Source of the DNA: Anisodus tanguticus | Taxonomy: Eukaryota > Streptophyta > Magnoliopsida > Solanales > Solanaceae | Length of the DNA stretch: 64,000 bases | Assembly (NCBI GenBank): GCA_034509755.1 | Contig: CM067555.1 | Location: forward strand, 46,148,255 to 46,212,254 | Direction: 5' to 3' | In this document: piece by piece, positions 1-11,700 of the stretch | How positions within the stretch are numbered: position 1 is the stretch's first letter | Layout of the letters: each line of letters starts with the position of its first letter | Made by a program: the position numbers and the translations under genes | Notes under the pieces: generated by a model | What the model was told of the DNA's origin: nothing | Databases searched by the model: none | What the model saw: only the letters and a program-made list of their open reading frames with translations

Positions 1-1023
1 TGAAACTTAACAAAATATTAAAGCCAATACTTACGTGACTATTAAGGTATTTTAGTTTGAATTATTACATTTCATTAATTGGATTGAGTGTGTTATTTAT
101 CATTGGTGTTACCTTTTAAATATTACATAAACACTAATAGATTGTACTATTAGGGGTTCTTTGGTTCACAGACTAAATTATCTCAAGATTATAGTCCTAG
201 ATTATATAATCATTGGACTAATTAATCTCATCTGATAAAATAATTCCAAATTTAATAGAATAGGATGAGATATTCATAATTAAATTTGAAATTAAATTTA
301 TATTGTGTTTGGTTGAAGATATATTTAGTCTCTTATCATTGATAGCCATTTATTTATGTGAATAATCAAATTCAACTCGAAAAAAAGTAAATTGTACTAC
401 TTGTCCCTTTATGCACAAATTTCAATTTTGGTCCATTTAATATTTAATTAAGTATATTTAATTTTTAATTAATTTTAAAAATACACGTTTGCTCTTTCAA
501 CTTTTTATTTCCCGCAAATTCAATAGATAATTAGTCGTTAACATATGCTCTGTTAAATTTGAACTTTCAATTCATTAACTGACGGTAATATTGTAAAGTA
601 ATTATGTTTCTTGTATATAAGAAGATAGAAAAACACACATATTAATCAATTAAAGGTTAGAAGTTCTTAGCTGAATATCAGAAGGACAAAAATAGAACCT
701 CACCAAAAATTGAGGGACCAAAATTGAAATTATTCCTTTTAATTATGTGAAATTAATTTATTTAATAGAGTAATCAAATGACGAATTCTTACAATTAATA
801 AACTAAACAACTGATGAGTGATGACACTGTTGATTTTGATTAATATAATCAAAATTGGCTAAGTGGGAAAGATCCGAAGTCTTGACTGTTGGGGAAAGTA
901 GATGTTTATTCTGCTACATATTTTAATAAATTAAATATAGAGATAATTTCACTAATTATAAACGATACTGTAATTACTTTAAAGAGCAAGTTCTATAATC
1001 CATTGTGATTAATGACAATAATC
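1..1023. other. AT-rich flank, no gene seen
   Basis: No credible coding region. The stretch from about 149 (GGGGTTCTTTGGTTC) to about 340 resembles the end of a non-autonomous DNA transposon of the kind with TGTTTGGTT-like ends, but I could not find paired terminal repeats or a target duplication. The rest is plain AT-rich sequence. Confidence 0.35.
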
Positions 1024-1042
1024 AAATTTGATAAATAAGCAA

Positions 1043-2727
1043 CAACAACAACATATCCAGTGTAATCCCACAAGTGGGGTCTGTGAGGTTAAGATGTACG
1101 CAGACCTTACATCTACCTTTGCAGAATAGAGAGACTATTTTCGATAGACCCTCGGCTCAAGAGGAACGTAGTCAAAGCAGGAAAAATAAAATAGCAAAAA
1201 ATCAAGAAACAAAATAAATGGCGCAACATGATAATAGCCACATAAAGATAATGATCTACACGATACCAAATTAGTACAACTAAGAAAAGGAGACGAGGAG
1301 ATGGAAAAGCTAGCCCCCACCTCTCTCACACACAACGCAACAAACTCAAATACCAATTAACCTTCTATCATAATCCTCGACCTCCAGGTCTTCCTATCTA
1401 AGGTCATGTCCTCAGTCAGCTGGAGTTGAGCCATATCCTGTCTAATCACCTCCCCCAACTCTTTTTTGGCCTACCTCTACCTCTCCTACCTCCTGTGACC
1501 GCCAATCTCTCACACCTCCTAACTGGCGCATCCTCACCCCTTCTCTTCATATGCCCGAACTATCTCAGTCTCGATTCCCTCATTTTGTTTTCCATGGAGG
1601 CCACTCCGATCTTGTCCCGTATATCTTCATTCCTAATCATATCTCTTCTAGTATGACCACACATCCATCTCAACATCCGCATCTCCGCTAACTTTATCTT
1701 CTGAACGTGAACGCTTTTGACTGGCCGGCATTCTGCCCCATACAACAATGCTGGTCTAACCACCACTCTGTAGAACTTACATTTCAGCCTAGGTGCCACA
1801 TTCTTATCGCAAAACACCCCAGAGGCGAGCCTCTATTTCATCCACCCTACTCCAATACGGTGAGCGACATCATTATCAATCTCCCCGTTTTCTTAGATAA
1901 TAGACCCAAGATACTTGAAACTATCTCTTTTGGGTATAACTTGAACCTCAATCTTCACCTCCACATATGTCTCTTGCGTCACGTCACTGAACTTGCACTC
2001 CGTGTACTCCATCTTAGTCCTGCTCAACCTGAAACCCTTGGACTCTAACGTCGTCCTCCAAACTTTCAGCCTATCATTAACGCACTACGCATCTCGTCAA
2101 TCAAAACTATGTCATCTGCAAATAACATACACCACGGCACCTCCTCTTGAATATGTTGTGTCAATACATCCATCACTAAGGCAAATAGAAATGGGCTAAG
2201 GGTTGTTCCTTGGTGCAACCCCATTACGACCGGAAAGTGTTCTGAATCACCTCCCACTATCATCACCCGAGTCTTGGCACCCTCATACATTCCTTGATTG
2301 CCCTGATGTAGGCCACATGTACACCTTTAGACTCCAAGCATCTTCAAAGGACCTCCCGAGGGATTTTATCATATGCATTCTTCAGGTCAATAAACACCAT
2401 GTGTAAGTCTCTCTTCTTGTCTCTATACTGCTCCACCAATCTCCTGATAAGATGAATAGCTTATGTAGTCGATTGGCCCGGCATGAATTCGAACTGGTTT
2501 TCGGATATTGACACATCCCTCCTCATCCTCAACTCAATCACCCTCTCCCAGACATTCATAGTATGACTTAGCAACTTAATACCCCTGTAGTTATTACAAC
2601 TTTGAATATCACCCTTGTTCTTGTACAATGAGACCATTGTATTCCACCTCCACTCCTCTGACATCCTAATCGTCTGAAATATGACATTAAACAACCTAGT
2701 CAACAACTCCATATTGCACTCTTCCAA
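1043..2727 (-). mobile_element. 5'-truncated RTE-type LINE with 19-bp TSD
   Basis: Non-LTR retrotransposon of the RTE clade, read on the minus strand. Its 3' end lies at 1043 in the CAA-repeat tail (TTG repeats on the element strand), followed by the conserved tail that Solanaceae LINEs share with TS SINEs. The 5' end is truncated at 2727 inside the reverse transcriptase. It is bounded by a perfect direct repeat, AAATTTGATAAATAAGCAA, at 1024-1042 and 2728-2746. This is the target-site duplication expected of target-primed reverse transcription. Because the tail is itself CAA-rich, the exact tail/TSD border is ambiguous by a few bases. Confidence 0.92.
1560..2727 (-). pseudogene. RTE LINE reverse transcriptase, broken
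   Basis: Remnant of the LINE polymerase. The finger region (about 2727-2461) has the KNKGDIQSCNNYRGI block. Next come FIDLKNAYDK-like sequence near 2380 and the palm block FADDIVLID near 2110-2130. The C-terminal region (1817-1560) includes YGAECRPVKS and MLRWMCGHTRRD. The blocks lie in different frames with stops between them, and the endonuclease N-terminal half is absent, so the copy cannot be functional. The order and motifs are those of plant RTE elements rather than L1. Confidence 0.88.
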
Positions 2728-2746
2728 AAATTTGATAAATAAGCAA

Positions 2747-2982
2747 TCCGGAAAATTAGGAAAATGAAGTTTGAAAGGACATATTTTAGTAGATCAATTG
2801 TTATACGTAGCAAACCACAATCTGTCTAATAACAATTTTCATATGGAATTTTGTTATCTTTAAAGAATGAATTCAATAGTCAATAAATTACAATTTAAAC
2901 TGTATTAGCAGGTGGTAACTTATAAACTGGTCAAATCAGTTTAGATTTTTTAAAAAACATTATCTATGTACTTGGTAAATAT
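2747..2982. other. AT-rich spacer
   Basis: Short spacer between the LINE and the LTR remnant. I see no feature in it. Confidence 0.3.
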
Positions 2983-3227
2983 TGAAAGAAATAATCCCTT
3001 AATTATTTAATTAATAAAAAAGTATATATACAATTTACAATTTTCATAATATGGAAAATCCTATTCCTATTCTACTCCCAAAACCCTATTCTATTTGTAC
3101 AAGAGTTCTATAATTATGGTAAGTGTACAATGCTAATTATATACAAAAACCTATTACCAAAACTACCATATACACGGTGTGTATACCGTGTATATGATGC
3201 ACGTATATGGTGGTATATTTTCAAACA
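2983..3227 (-). mobile_element. Solo copia LTR (degenerate)
   Basis: This segment starts TGAAAGAAATAATCCCTT and ends TTTTCAAACA, so it keeps TG...CA ends. It aligns by eye with the LTR at 63000-63324, sharing CCTATTCTATTTGTACAA and TTATGGTAAGTGTACAATGC. More distantly it matches the reverse complement of the LTRs at 45057 and 49714. No coding sequence adjoins it, so it is a solo LTR or an LTR fragment. No matching 5-bp target duplication was found. Confidence 0.7.
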
Positions 3228-3330
3228 TAAAAATGCTTATAAGTCAAACTCGTATAAATCAAAAGCAGTTAAGAACTCTCATATTTTGGCCAATCAAAAA
3301 CTCTCATTTTCAGAAGATACAAGTTGTGGA

Positions 3331-3878
3331 AATGAGTTGCTGAGATGAATATGTGAGCATACTAGGGGAGATAAGATTAAGAATTGAAGATATCGAGGAC
3401 AAGGTCGGAGTGACCTCCATGAGTGGTGGACAATATGAGAGAAGCGATCTTGAGATTATTTGGGCATGTGAAGAGGAGATGAGCAGATGCCCCAGTGAAA
3501 AAGTGTGAGAGGTTGGATATAGTAGGTATGAAGAGAGGTAGAGGTAGGGCGAATAAGTATTAGGGAGAGGTGATCAGACAAAACACGACGTAACTTCAAC
3601 TTACCGAGGATATGGCCTTAGATAAGAGAATTTGGAAGTTGCAGATTATGGTAGAAGGTTGGTAGGTAGTTGAGGGTTGTCTAGCTTTTCCGATGGGGGA
3701 GGGGGAAAGAGGCTTGGTGCTAGTCTGGAGCATCGTGTCTGTCGTAATATTAGCCTTATTAGCCGAGGGCCTTTCGGAAACAACCTCCCTACCTCGTGGA
3801 GGTAGGGGTAAGGTCTGACGTAAACGCTACTCTCTTCAGACCCCACTTATAAAATTATATTGGATATATTGTTGTTGT
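3331..3878 (+). mobile_element. RTE LINE 3' fragment
   Basis: Plus-strand copy of the last part of an RTE LINE. It begins in the region encoding MRMLRWMCGHTR (near 3342) and continues through IEDKVGVTS- and RLFGHVKRR-like sequence with frame breaks. It ends in the conserved non-coding tail (CCCACTTATAAAATTATATT) followed by TTG repeats at about 3869-3878. It is strongly 5'-truncated. No clear target duplication was identified. Confidence 0.85.
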
Positions 3879-3879
3879 T

Positions 3880-4292
3880 ATATCTTTTGTAATTTTTGAA
3901 GTATCCTTTCCAAAACAAAACCCCCACCCCTCTCCATTCAATTTTTATCTTTGTTCGTCGTCAATTTCGAAAACGTACTTTTAATTTACTTCTTTGCATA
4001 ATAGCTTTCACTTTGAACTTCTCATTTTATCCCTAATCATATAATTTATATTCACATAAATATATTTTTTATTTTCAATTATAAGTTTTAAAAATCATTC
4101 ATTCTTTCTTTACTTTCGTGATTAATCAAGAATACCCCCATCAACTAAAACACATAAAATAATTGTCAAGGGCTTTTCATCAACTGCTATTATCACCTAA
4201 AACTGACGAGTTCATTCCACTTTTTGTCATCCTACACCTCATTTGTATTTTAGTAGAAAAGTATAAAAGAATTCTTAAAATTGATTGGAATC
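3880..4292. other. AT-rich intergenic, nothing recognised
   Basis: No open frame, RNA gene or repeat could be recognised here. Confidence 0.3.
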
Positions 4293-4300
4293 ATTTTCTT

Positions 4301-5148
4301 TAGGAGTGGGCAAAAACCCGAGAATCGAAAAAATCGAACCGAATCGAACCGAACCGAACCGAACCGAAATTCGATTAGGTTTTTTCTCGGTTTTTAATTT
4401 TTTTTTTGAAAAATCGAACCGAATAAGAATTTAGTGATTCAGTTCGGTTTTTAAATTTTGGATACGAACCGAACCGAACCAAAAAAACCGAATTAAATAT
4501 ATAATTATTCTTATTTTTTATTTTAGGCTACTACTATCTCTTGAATCATAGCCATTGAAGTCAATCTATAAAACTTTTGTGGAAGTAGAATGCGGCATAA
4601 ACTTGATTAACATATCACGGAAGCATTGACATAAAATGTAGGGAGAGAAAATAGTTGTAAATTGGTGAAACTTTAAATGATCATAACTCTGCGCTCAGAT
4701 GTCTATTTTACCCGATGTTTTTTTTTTGGTATTTTTTCTAGACGGGGCCGGCCCAAACTACCAGAAGGCGGTTTGGCGCATCCAATTTTTACGAAAACGT
4801 CCGTTTTCCCAATCAATTTGTGTTTTTCCCCAAATCGGTTTCTAATTTTCCTTTTTCTTTAGTAAACATCTCACGATACACAATAGATTTCAACGTCGAA
4901 ATTTCATGGTAGTGTAGGTGTAAATGTCAATTTCAATTTTGGAAATTTAATTTATCTTTAAAAATAAAAAATTCCTCGACCCGACCCGATCCACTAGTAA
5001 AAACCGATATAATCCGATACGTTCGACGATATAAACGGAACATATCATTTTTTTTTAAAAAAGTTGTATTCATTTTTTTTTTTAAATTAATTTTTATTCG
5101 GTTCATATTTTTCGAATACAAAACCGAACCGTTATACGCCCGACACTA
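4301..5148. mobile_element. Non-autonomous hAT-like element (848 bp)
   Basis: Left end TAGGAGTGGGCAAAAACC and right end (reverse complement) TAGTGTCGGGCGTATAACGG form degenerate terminal inverted repeats. The flanks are ATTTTCTT (4293-4300) and ATTTTCGT (5149-5156), an 8-bp target duplication with one mismatch, which is the hAT signature. The interior carries no transposase. It holds GAACC-type repeats near both ends (4335-4368, 4440-4480, and around 5120). The assignment to hAT is inferred from TSD length and end sequence only. Confidence 0.6.
4335..4368. repeat. (CGAAC)n simple repeat
   Basis: Tandem CGAAC units in the form CGAACCGAATCGAACCGAAC and onward. An inverted counterpart (GTTCGG, then GAACCGAACCGAACC) follows at 4440-4480. 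The array lies inside the hAT-like element and probably acts as its subterminal repeat. Confidence 0.6.
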
Positions 5149-5399
5149 ATTTTCGTACTAATTTTCTCCATACATATGTTTTATCTTTCAAAAATCCCCA
5201 AGTATCACTATTGTCCAATAGAGTTTATTACATTATCTCCACATGGCACATTTGCATTGGTCATCTAGATATCCCGTCAACTACAAACAATCACACATCT
5301 AACTGGACCCCACACTTTCACCCTCTCCTCAAATCTCCACCGTTAATCACATCATCAAATCAAACCAAAACAACAACGTTGACCGACTACACGGTTGAT

Positions 5400-5696
5400 A
5401 ATAATTCATTCTTCTTCGTCAGTTACAATTGTTTTTCATCACAATATGCACAACGACGCCGGAGAAGAAGACGAAGCAGCTGAAACGACCACGTTTTGCT
5501 CATTTTCCGGTTCGCTATCAGTTCCGGTTAGTAACTTAGTATCTCTACTTCCTTTCAATTTTCGTTAAGCGCTGTGACACATTTTTATAATTTAATTATA
5601 ATCAACACACTTTAGTACTATCGTGCAGACCTGATTAATTACTTGCTCTGATATTACAGAGAACATACTTTTATTATTTAATTATATTCTCAACAG
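5400..5696 (+). other. Probable 5'UTR exon and leader intron of the CPBP gene
   Basis: Upstream of the start codon at 5721, the sequence ATTATATTCTCAACAG, ending at 5696, is a convincing splice acceptor. GTTAGT at 5527 is a plausible donor, preceded by a purine-rich stretch (GCCGGAGAAGAAGACGAAGC). I infer a non-coding first exon ending at 5526, a leader intron 5527-5696, and a 24-base second UTR segment before the ATG. The transcription start is not visible. Full-length cDNA would settle this. Confidence 0.45.
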
Positions 5697-5720
5697 GTTT
5701 GAATCGGAGAGTTTGTCAAC

Positions 5721-8700
5721 ATGGAGTTTCCGTTGATATCTCGATGTGCGAATAAGCATACTCCTACTCCGTCAACGACGTCGTTTTTGGGAAGTAAAGT
5801 TTGTTTATTTGATTTTCCGATAAGGAGTAATCGAAATAAGGGGAAATTAAATGAGAAATATTCGGTGTTGAGAGTTAAAGCTATGACGGAGAAGTCGAGA
5901 ACTACAGGTGACGTGGAAATTAGGGAGAGAGAAAGTGGTGGTGGAGGAGGGTACACGGGGACTACTATGGAGGTGACTACATTTAATCAGAGCTTCAGTG
6001 ATGCACAGTTACCAGTTTGGGAGAAGATTGGTGCTGTTGTTAGACTCAGTTATGGAATCGGTGAGTGCACTCAACTCAGTCTGCTTTTTGGAAAGTAGTC
6101 AATGAATATTCATATAGATATATGGCTTTTAGCTTCTTTTTTTCTTCAAAAAATATCTTGTGTTTGGAAATTTACTGGCTCTATTATTTCCTATTCACGT
6201 CGTAGAAAGTGTACTATATGGAATATAGTATTTCGTAAGTTTCAATTGTTGTGATATAGTTTGATTGTGCACATAGTTTAAAAAATAAAAAAATATTTTT
6301 GAATTTTGTGGTCTAAAAAACAAATTAAAAATATATGTGTGGTTATAAATAATCTCATTAAGCGTAAAAATTAAGTTTAAAATTAAATTGTTGTCAAATA
6401 AGAAAATGTATCATTCTTTTTTGGACAGATTAAAAAGGAAAGTGTATCACCCATAAAGAGAATTACATTCCCGTACTCTAATTTGAAATATGTGGTTAAT
6501 ACCGTATCACAGAAATAGAATCGTGATTTTTAGTTTATGAATTCTGGACTTGCTTATTAGATTCTGAATAGATAATTATTTATGTATATTGAATAGATTT
6601 TTTAAACATAAATAGATATTTGAGCGAAAATACTGAGATTCATCGAATCCATAATTATAATTGTGGCTCTGTCCGGATTGTATCATGCCTTTTGGTGGTG
6701 ACTTTTGATTGTAATTACGGCTTCATTCAGTTTTAATTGTCACATTTTGACTTTACACATTTATTAAGGAGTCAAAATAGAATAAAATGTTTACCATATT
6801 ACCCCTAATTATTGTTAATTATGTAATGATTGAAATCAATTAAAATTTACTAAAAAATATATGCAATCAACTAATTAAGTAATGAGTTCCAACAATTCAC
6901 ATATTTCCCATAAAAAAGTAGTGTTGGAAAAAAGAATTAAAAATTTTGACTTATTAATTACTAAGGATAAAATAAGAAAAAATGGTAAATTATCTCTTGA
7001 TTTTCTAAAATGGACAAGTAAAATTGGATAACTACTTTTAGTATAGTGGACAAATAAAATGACGGAGGGAGTATTAGCTACCCTCACAGACCTCACTTAT
7101 GGGATTACACCGGATATGTTATCATTGTTTGTTGTTACCAAGGGGTGTGATGGAGATGAATGAGCTTCCACCATTTTTAGCTAGAAGTTTCGGGTTTGGA
7201 TTTGAGCCTTGATAATGAAAAACTATTAGTATGATAGGGAGTACTTTCCCCTTAAATGAGCCCTAAATTAATCGAGCATGTGATTATACTAAAAATAAGA
7301 AACGAAATAGCCTATTCTGAGTTCTGTCTGAATTTAGTAGTTCCAGTGTGACCGATGATATAATGCTGTTCTTGGTTTGAAATATCTAAACAACTAACAA
7401 GTAAAATACAAGTTTTTGATTCTAAAGGATTAGGTAATATTTCCATATTTGTTTTGTATTTCTGATTATGATTTCTAGCCCAGCTTGGAATTAATTTGCT
7501 ATATACTGCTTTTTATTGACAGAACATGATAATTTTGTTCATCCCCCTCTCCCAAAACCATCTCTATAAAAACCCAATGTATTTCTAGGTGTATTTAGAA
7601 TTTTAAGTCAGTGATTATAAAGTACTGTTATAGTACTCTTTTATAGCTATGAGGAACAACATAGCATAAGTAGATTTCAAAATTACTTTAGGATTTATAT
7701 ATGCATATAGTTCAACTTAATCCTAAGTTTCAGTGAGTATAATTATTCGTTGTGTGTACTGATAAAAGATACTAATAGAAAGCGCATTATGCTCCGCTTC
7801 AACTTAGGAGAGTTTTCGGTGGAACCGGTGAACCACGCGAGCTGATTAGATGCGTGGGACAGAGGGCTCGTAGTACCTGCTAGTACGAAATAAATCAGAT
7901 TGATAAAAGTACCATGTGAAATCTTCGGTTTTTCCCCTTCCTCGATCCCTATCCCATAGGTACAGTGTTTAAATCAATAGAGAACCTTTGTTTCTATTGC
8001 ATTCTATCTCATTTTATCACATTCTGTTCTGCGAGATTGTAAAATCACCATCAATACCTCGGTCTAGGTCCGAGATAATCCTTGGGCCTAACTCAAATCC
8101 AAAAGCTAGCTTATAGGGTGAGGATTGTCCAAGTCCATATAAGGAGTCCATGTTCCCTTCCATATCCGAGGGCCCCCAACCTCATCCACTGTACCACATC
8201 CTTTGGTGATGGGTTGTTCGACTATTCAATTGAATGTCTGTTAAGACTCTCACATCGGATATGGAAGGGAACATGGACTCCTTATATGGACTTGGACAAT
8301 CCTCACCCTACAAGCTAGCTTTTGGGGTTGAGTTAGACCCAAGATCTATTCCTTTATGGTATCAGAACCAGGCTCATTCCAATTCTTTGTTCACCAGATC
8401 CTCAAATTTTATTATCCACGCTCCAGTTAACTAGGTCTGGGCGTGCGGAGAAGTGTTAAGAGTCCACATTGGAAATGAAATGGGAACATGGACTTGGACA
8501 ATCCTCACCCTACAAGCTAGCTTTTGGGGTTGATTTAGGCCGAAGATCCATTCTTTACCTTTACACTTTACTTTGTAATAAAACTATTATGCTAATACCC
8601 ACTTTACTTATTATGTAAACTTTAAAACAAAAATAACTCTAAAACAGCATGCATTAGAGAGTAAGTGTTTGGATAGCTTTACAGAAGAAATCCTGCAATC

Positions 8701-11700
8701 ATTTTCTCTGATGTTCAGTTTGTTTTTGAAACTCAGGAATTTATGGAGCAATGGCTTTAGCAGGAAAGTTCATATGCTCAATATCGGGAATTGACTGCAC
8801 AGGAGGGTTCACTCCATCATTAGATGCCATTGTTGAAGGACTAGGATATGCAGCTCCACCCATTATGGCCCTTCTGTTTATACTAGATGTATGTTCAACT
8901 CTTCCCTTTCTTTTTCTGCCACAGAAATGGTTAAGCATCCCATATTGGTCGAGGAAATGCTTTGTTGTCTCATATTATGAATTCTCATAAGCTAGTTTTT
9001 TCTGGTTTATGTAGCCAAAAGTTCTTTTTTTCCCCACATTGTATCAGAACTAGAACTAGATTCATCATGTTCTTAGTTTACATAACGTTGAACCTGTATG
9101 TTTATTGTCCACGCACCAAGTGTATAGTCTTGAGTGTGCGGTGGCATTAAATGCCCCACATTGGTTGAAAGAAGACTGTTGCCTCCTTATATGATCCTGA
9201 AAAATCCTCATCCTATAAGCTAGTTTCTTGTGTCGAATTAGGTGCGACATCCCTTTATTTTACAAGATTTAACAACATTCTTGGCATCTTTAACTTGACT
9301 TATTTTCTTCTATCTACATATGCCTTCACTAACTCTTACTGTGAAAATGCAAAAACGTTAGCCTTATGTATTTGTAGCCCTTCAACCTTTGTCCATATGG
9401 CATTCTTGGATTATGTAATCGATGTTTTAGAACAAATCATGAGTGTTTATAGGATGAAGTTGTGAAACTATCACCTCATGCTCGAGCAATCAGGGATGTT
9501 GAGGATGAAGAGCTACGGAACTTCTTTTATGGAATGTCACCTTGGCAGGTAAAACATCTATTAATTTCAGCATCAATAGTTATGTCAATAAAAAAGTGAA
9601 AGGCTAATAGATTGTGTTGCGATGTTACAGTTCATTCTGATTGTCGCTGCAAGCTCTGTTGGAGAGGAGCTTTTCTACCGCGCTGCTGTTCAGGTCAGTG
9701 TAAATTATCTATTTCATTGCACTCAGAAGGTTGAATTGACTTGTTTATTTGCAGCCTTCTATGTTAACTGTTCCTTTTATTGATAGTGCAAGCCATCTGA
9801 AAGCATATACCTGAAATCCATTTGATTAAGTTTATGTACTTTTTTCAGTTTCTATTATCAAAACTGTAACCTATGAAACTTGATCAATCCCAAGGAAATG
9901 CTTATCAGAAGAGTTATCTTTCTCTCAGATTATACACCTTTATCTCATTTTATGTGACATTATTATTTGCTAATCAAACAGTTCTGACTATAACTTTTTC
10001 GAACAGTTTTTAAATATTTTTACGTAATTTTTAAAAACTGTGATATAAAGAGTACTTTTTGTTTGTTTGTTGAATATGTAAATTTTATTACAAAGAAGAA
10101 TTTAAGGGGATCAATATCCTATTCACATGAAAATTGGATGTTTTAATTCTTGTACTTGAACCTTAAGTAGGGGAGAGTAATTTTTTCTGCTGCTTTCTCT
10201 TACTACGTTTGCGATTACAGGGAGCTTTGGCTGACATTTTCTTAAGGAGTACTGATTTGGTGACTGATGCTCGAGGGATGGCAGCATTGGTAATTCTATT
10301 TCTAGCATCCTTCTTCCACTGTCGTTTGGACTCTCCAAAAATGTTATCACATTCATGTCAAATCCTCAAAAGATACACTACTTTGGAAGGATTCGACACG
10401 CACCTGTCGACATTTTTGAAGAGTCCGAGCAACATACTCAGACTCCAACTTACAAAATATTCAAACTTTTCTGATGCCCTGACACATTTTGTTTACTTAA
10501 AATGTAGACTGGTGTTTTGCCACCTTATGTACCATTTGCTCAAGCATTTGCAGCTGTAACTACTGCAGCTCTCACCGGTTCATTATATTATATTGCTGCC
10601 TCTCCAAAAGGTCAGTTTCATAGGCTGCAGATTCAGTGTCTTCATTTTCCTCTGCTCTAACATGCTTAATCACTTGGCTATTTGTTATTTTCACTTTCAG
10701 ATCCAACCTATGTTGTTGCGCCCGTCCTGAAGTCCCGTTCAGGTCGTGAAGATCTGAAAAAACTCTTTGCAGGTTCGATATCTCTTCTATGCTCGTGGCA
10801 AAGTTAAGACGGATCACACTCGTGATGTTTTGAGTCTAAACCTAATTAACATAATGCTCTGAATCTGGGGATTGGGAGTCAAGTCTAATAAAGCTAATGG
10901 GATATAAAGGATTAGTATAACCGATATCGACTAGGAATAGAAGAGATAAGTATGTCCCTTAGCCTAGTCTGTATCCACAGCTGACCAACTAAAATAAAAT
11001 GGTCACGACTTACTTAGAATTAAAAAAAAAGGTGAAGGGTTAGACACAAAGCAAAAGTCTCTCTATCATAGTTGCAAGAGTTCCAAATCCTCCTCTCGGT
11101 CGTTGGTCTACTGCATCTGACCCGTCCTCTAGGCACTTTTGGAAGGCAGATAGTGTGACAATGTACACACTTTCCTTTAATCCATACACCATAGGGCCTT
11201 CTCAGGCCTTCGCGTGTAAGAATAGCTCTATCTAAACTATTTCACTTGTTCAAATAACAATTAAGGTGATACCCCCAAAGCTAAGGCTAGAACTCTTCCC
11301 GCCAAAAATAAGGGAACATACTTCTCATTCTATGCAGTAACATATATGGAGTCCCCTCTCTGTATACTGGAGGGGATCGCTTCACGAATGTCAGCAAAGA
11401 TAGTAAGGAGAGATTGGATCAAAGAGAAATAGGTTTTTTATTGAGCTTATTTAGGCAGAATTGATTGATGCTAGTCTGAGCCTCTGAGGGGTTTAACCAA
11501 ATAATCTTGAATAGCTAGTACTGGAAACATTCAGCGTAGGTTCTGGTTCAAACCTTGTATTTCTCATAAGAAATTCATTCAATATGTACAAATTATTATT
11601 TAGAACCGATAACTCAAAAGGACTAGTATATTTCAATCCCATAAGCTTCAAATCCTGGTCTTCCTTCGCCTTTGCATTAAACTCATTTTCATCTACCTGA

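Noticed and set aside
1426..2406. Plus-strand open frames across the first LINE
   Set aside because: They oppose the reverse transcriptase on the minus strand, which has clear motifs. The plus-strand peptides have none.
8082..8434. Short open frames in intron 1 of the CPBP gene
   Set aside because: They coincide with TRIM LTRs, which do not encode protein.
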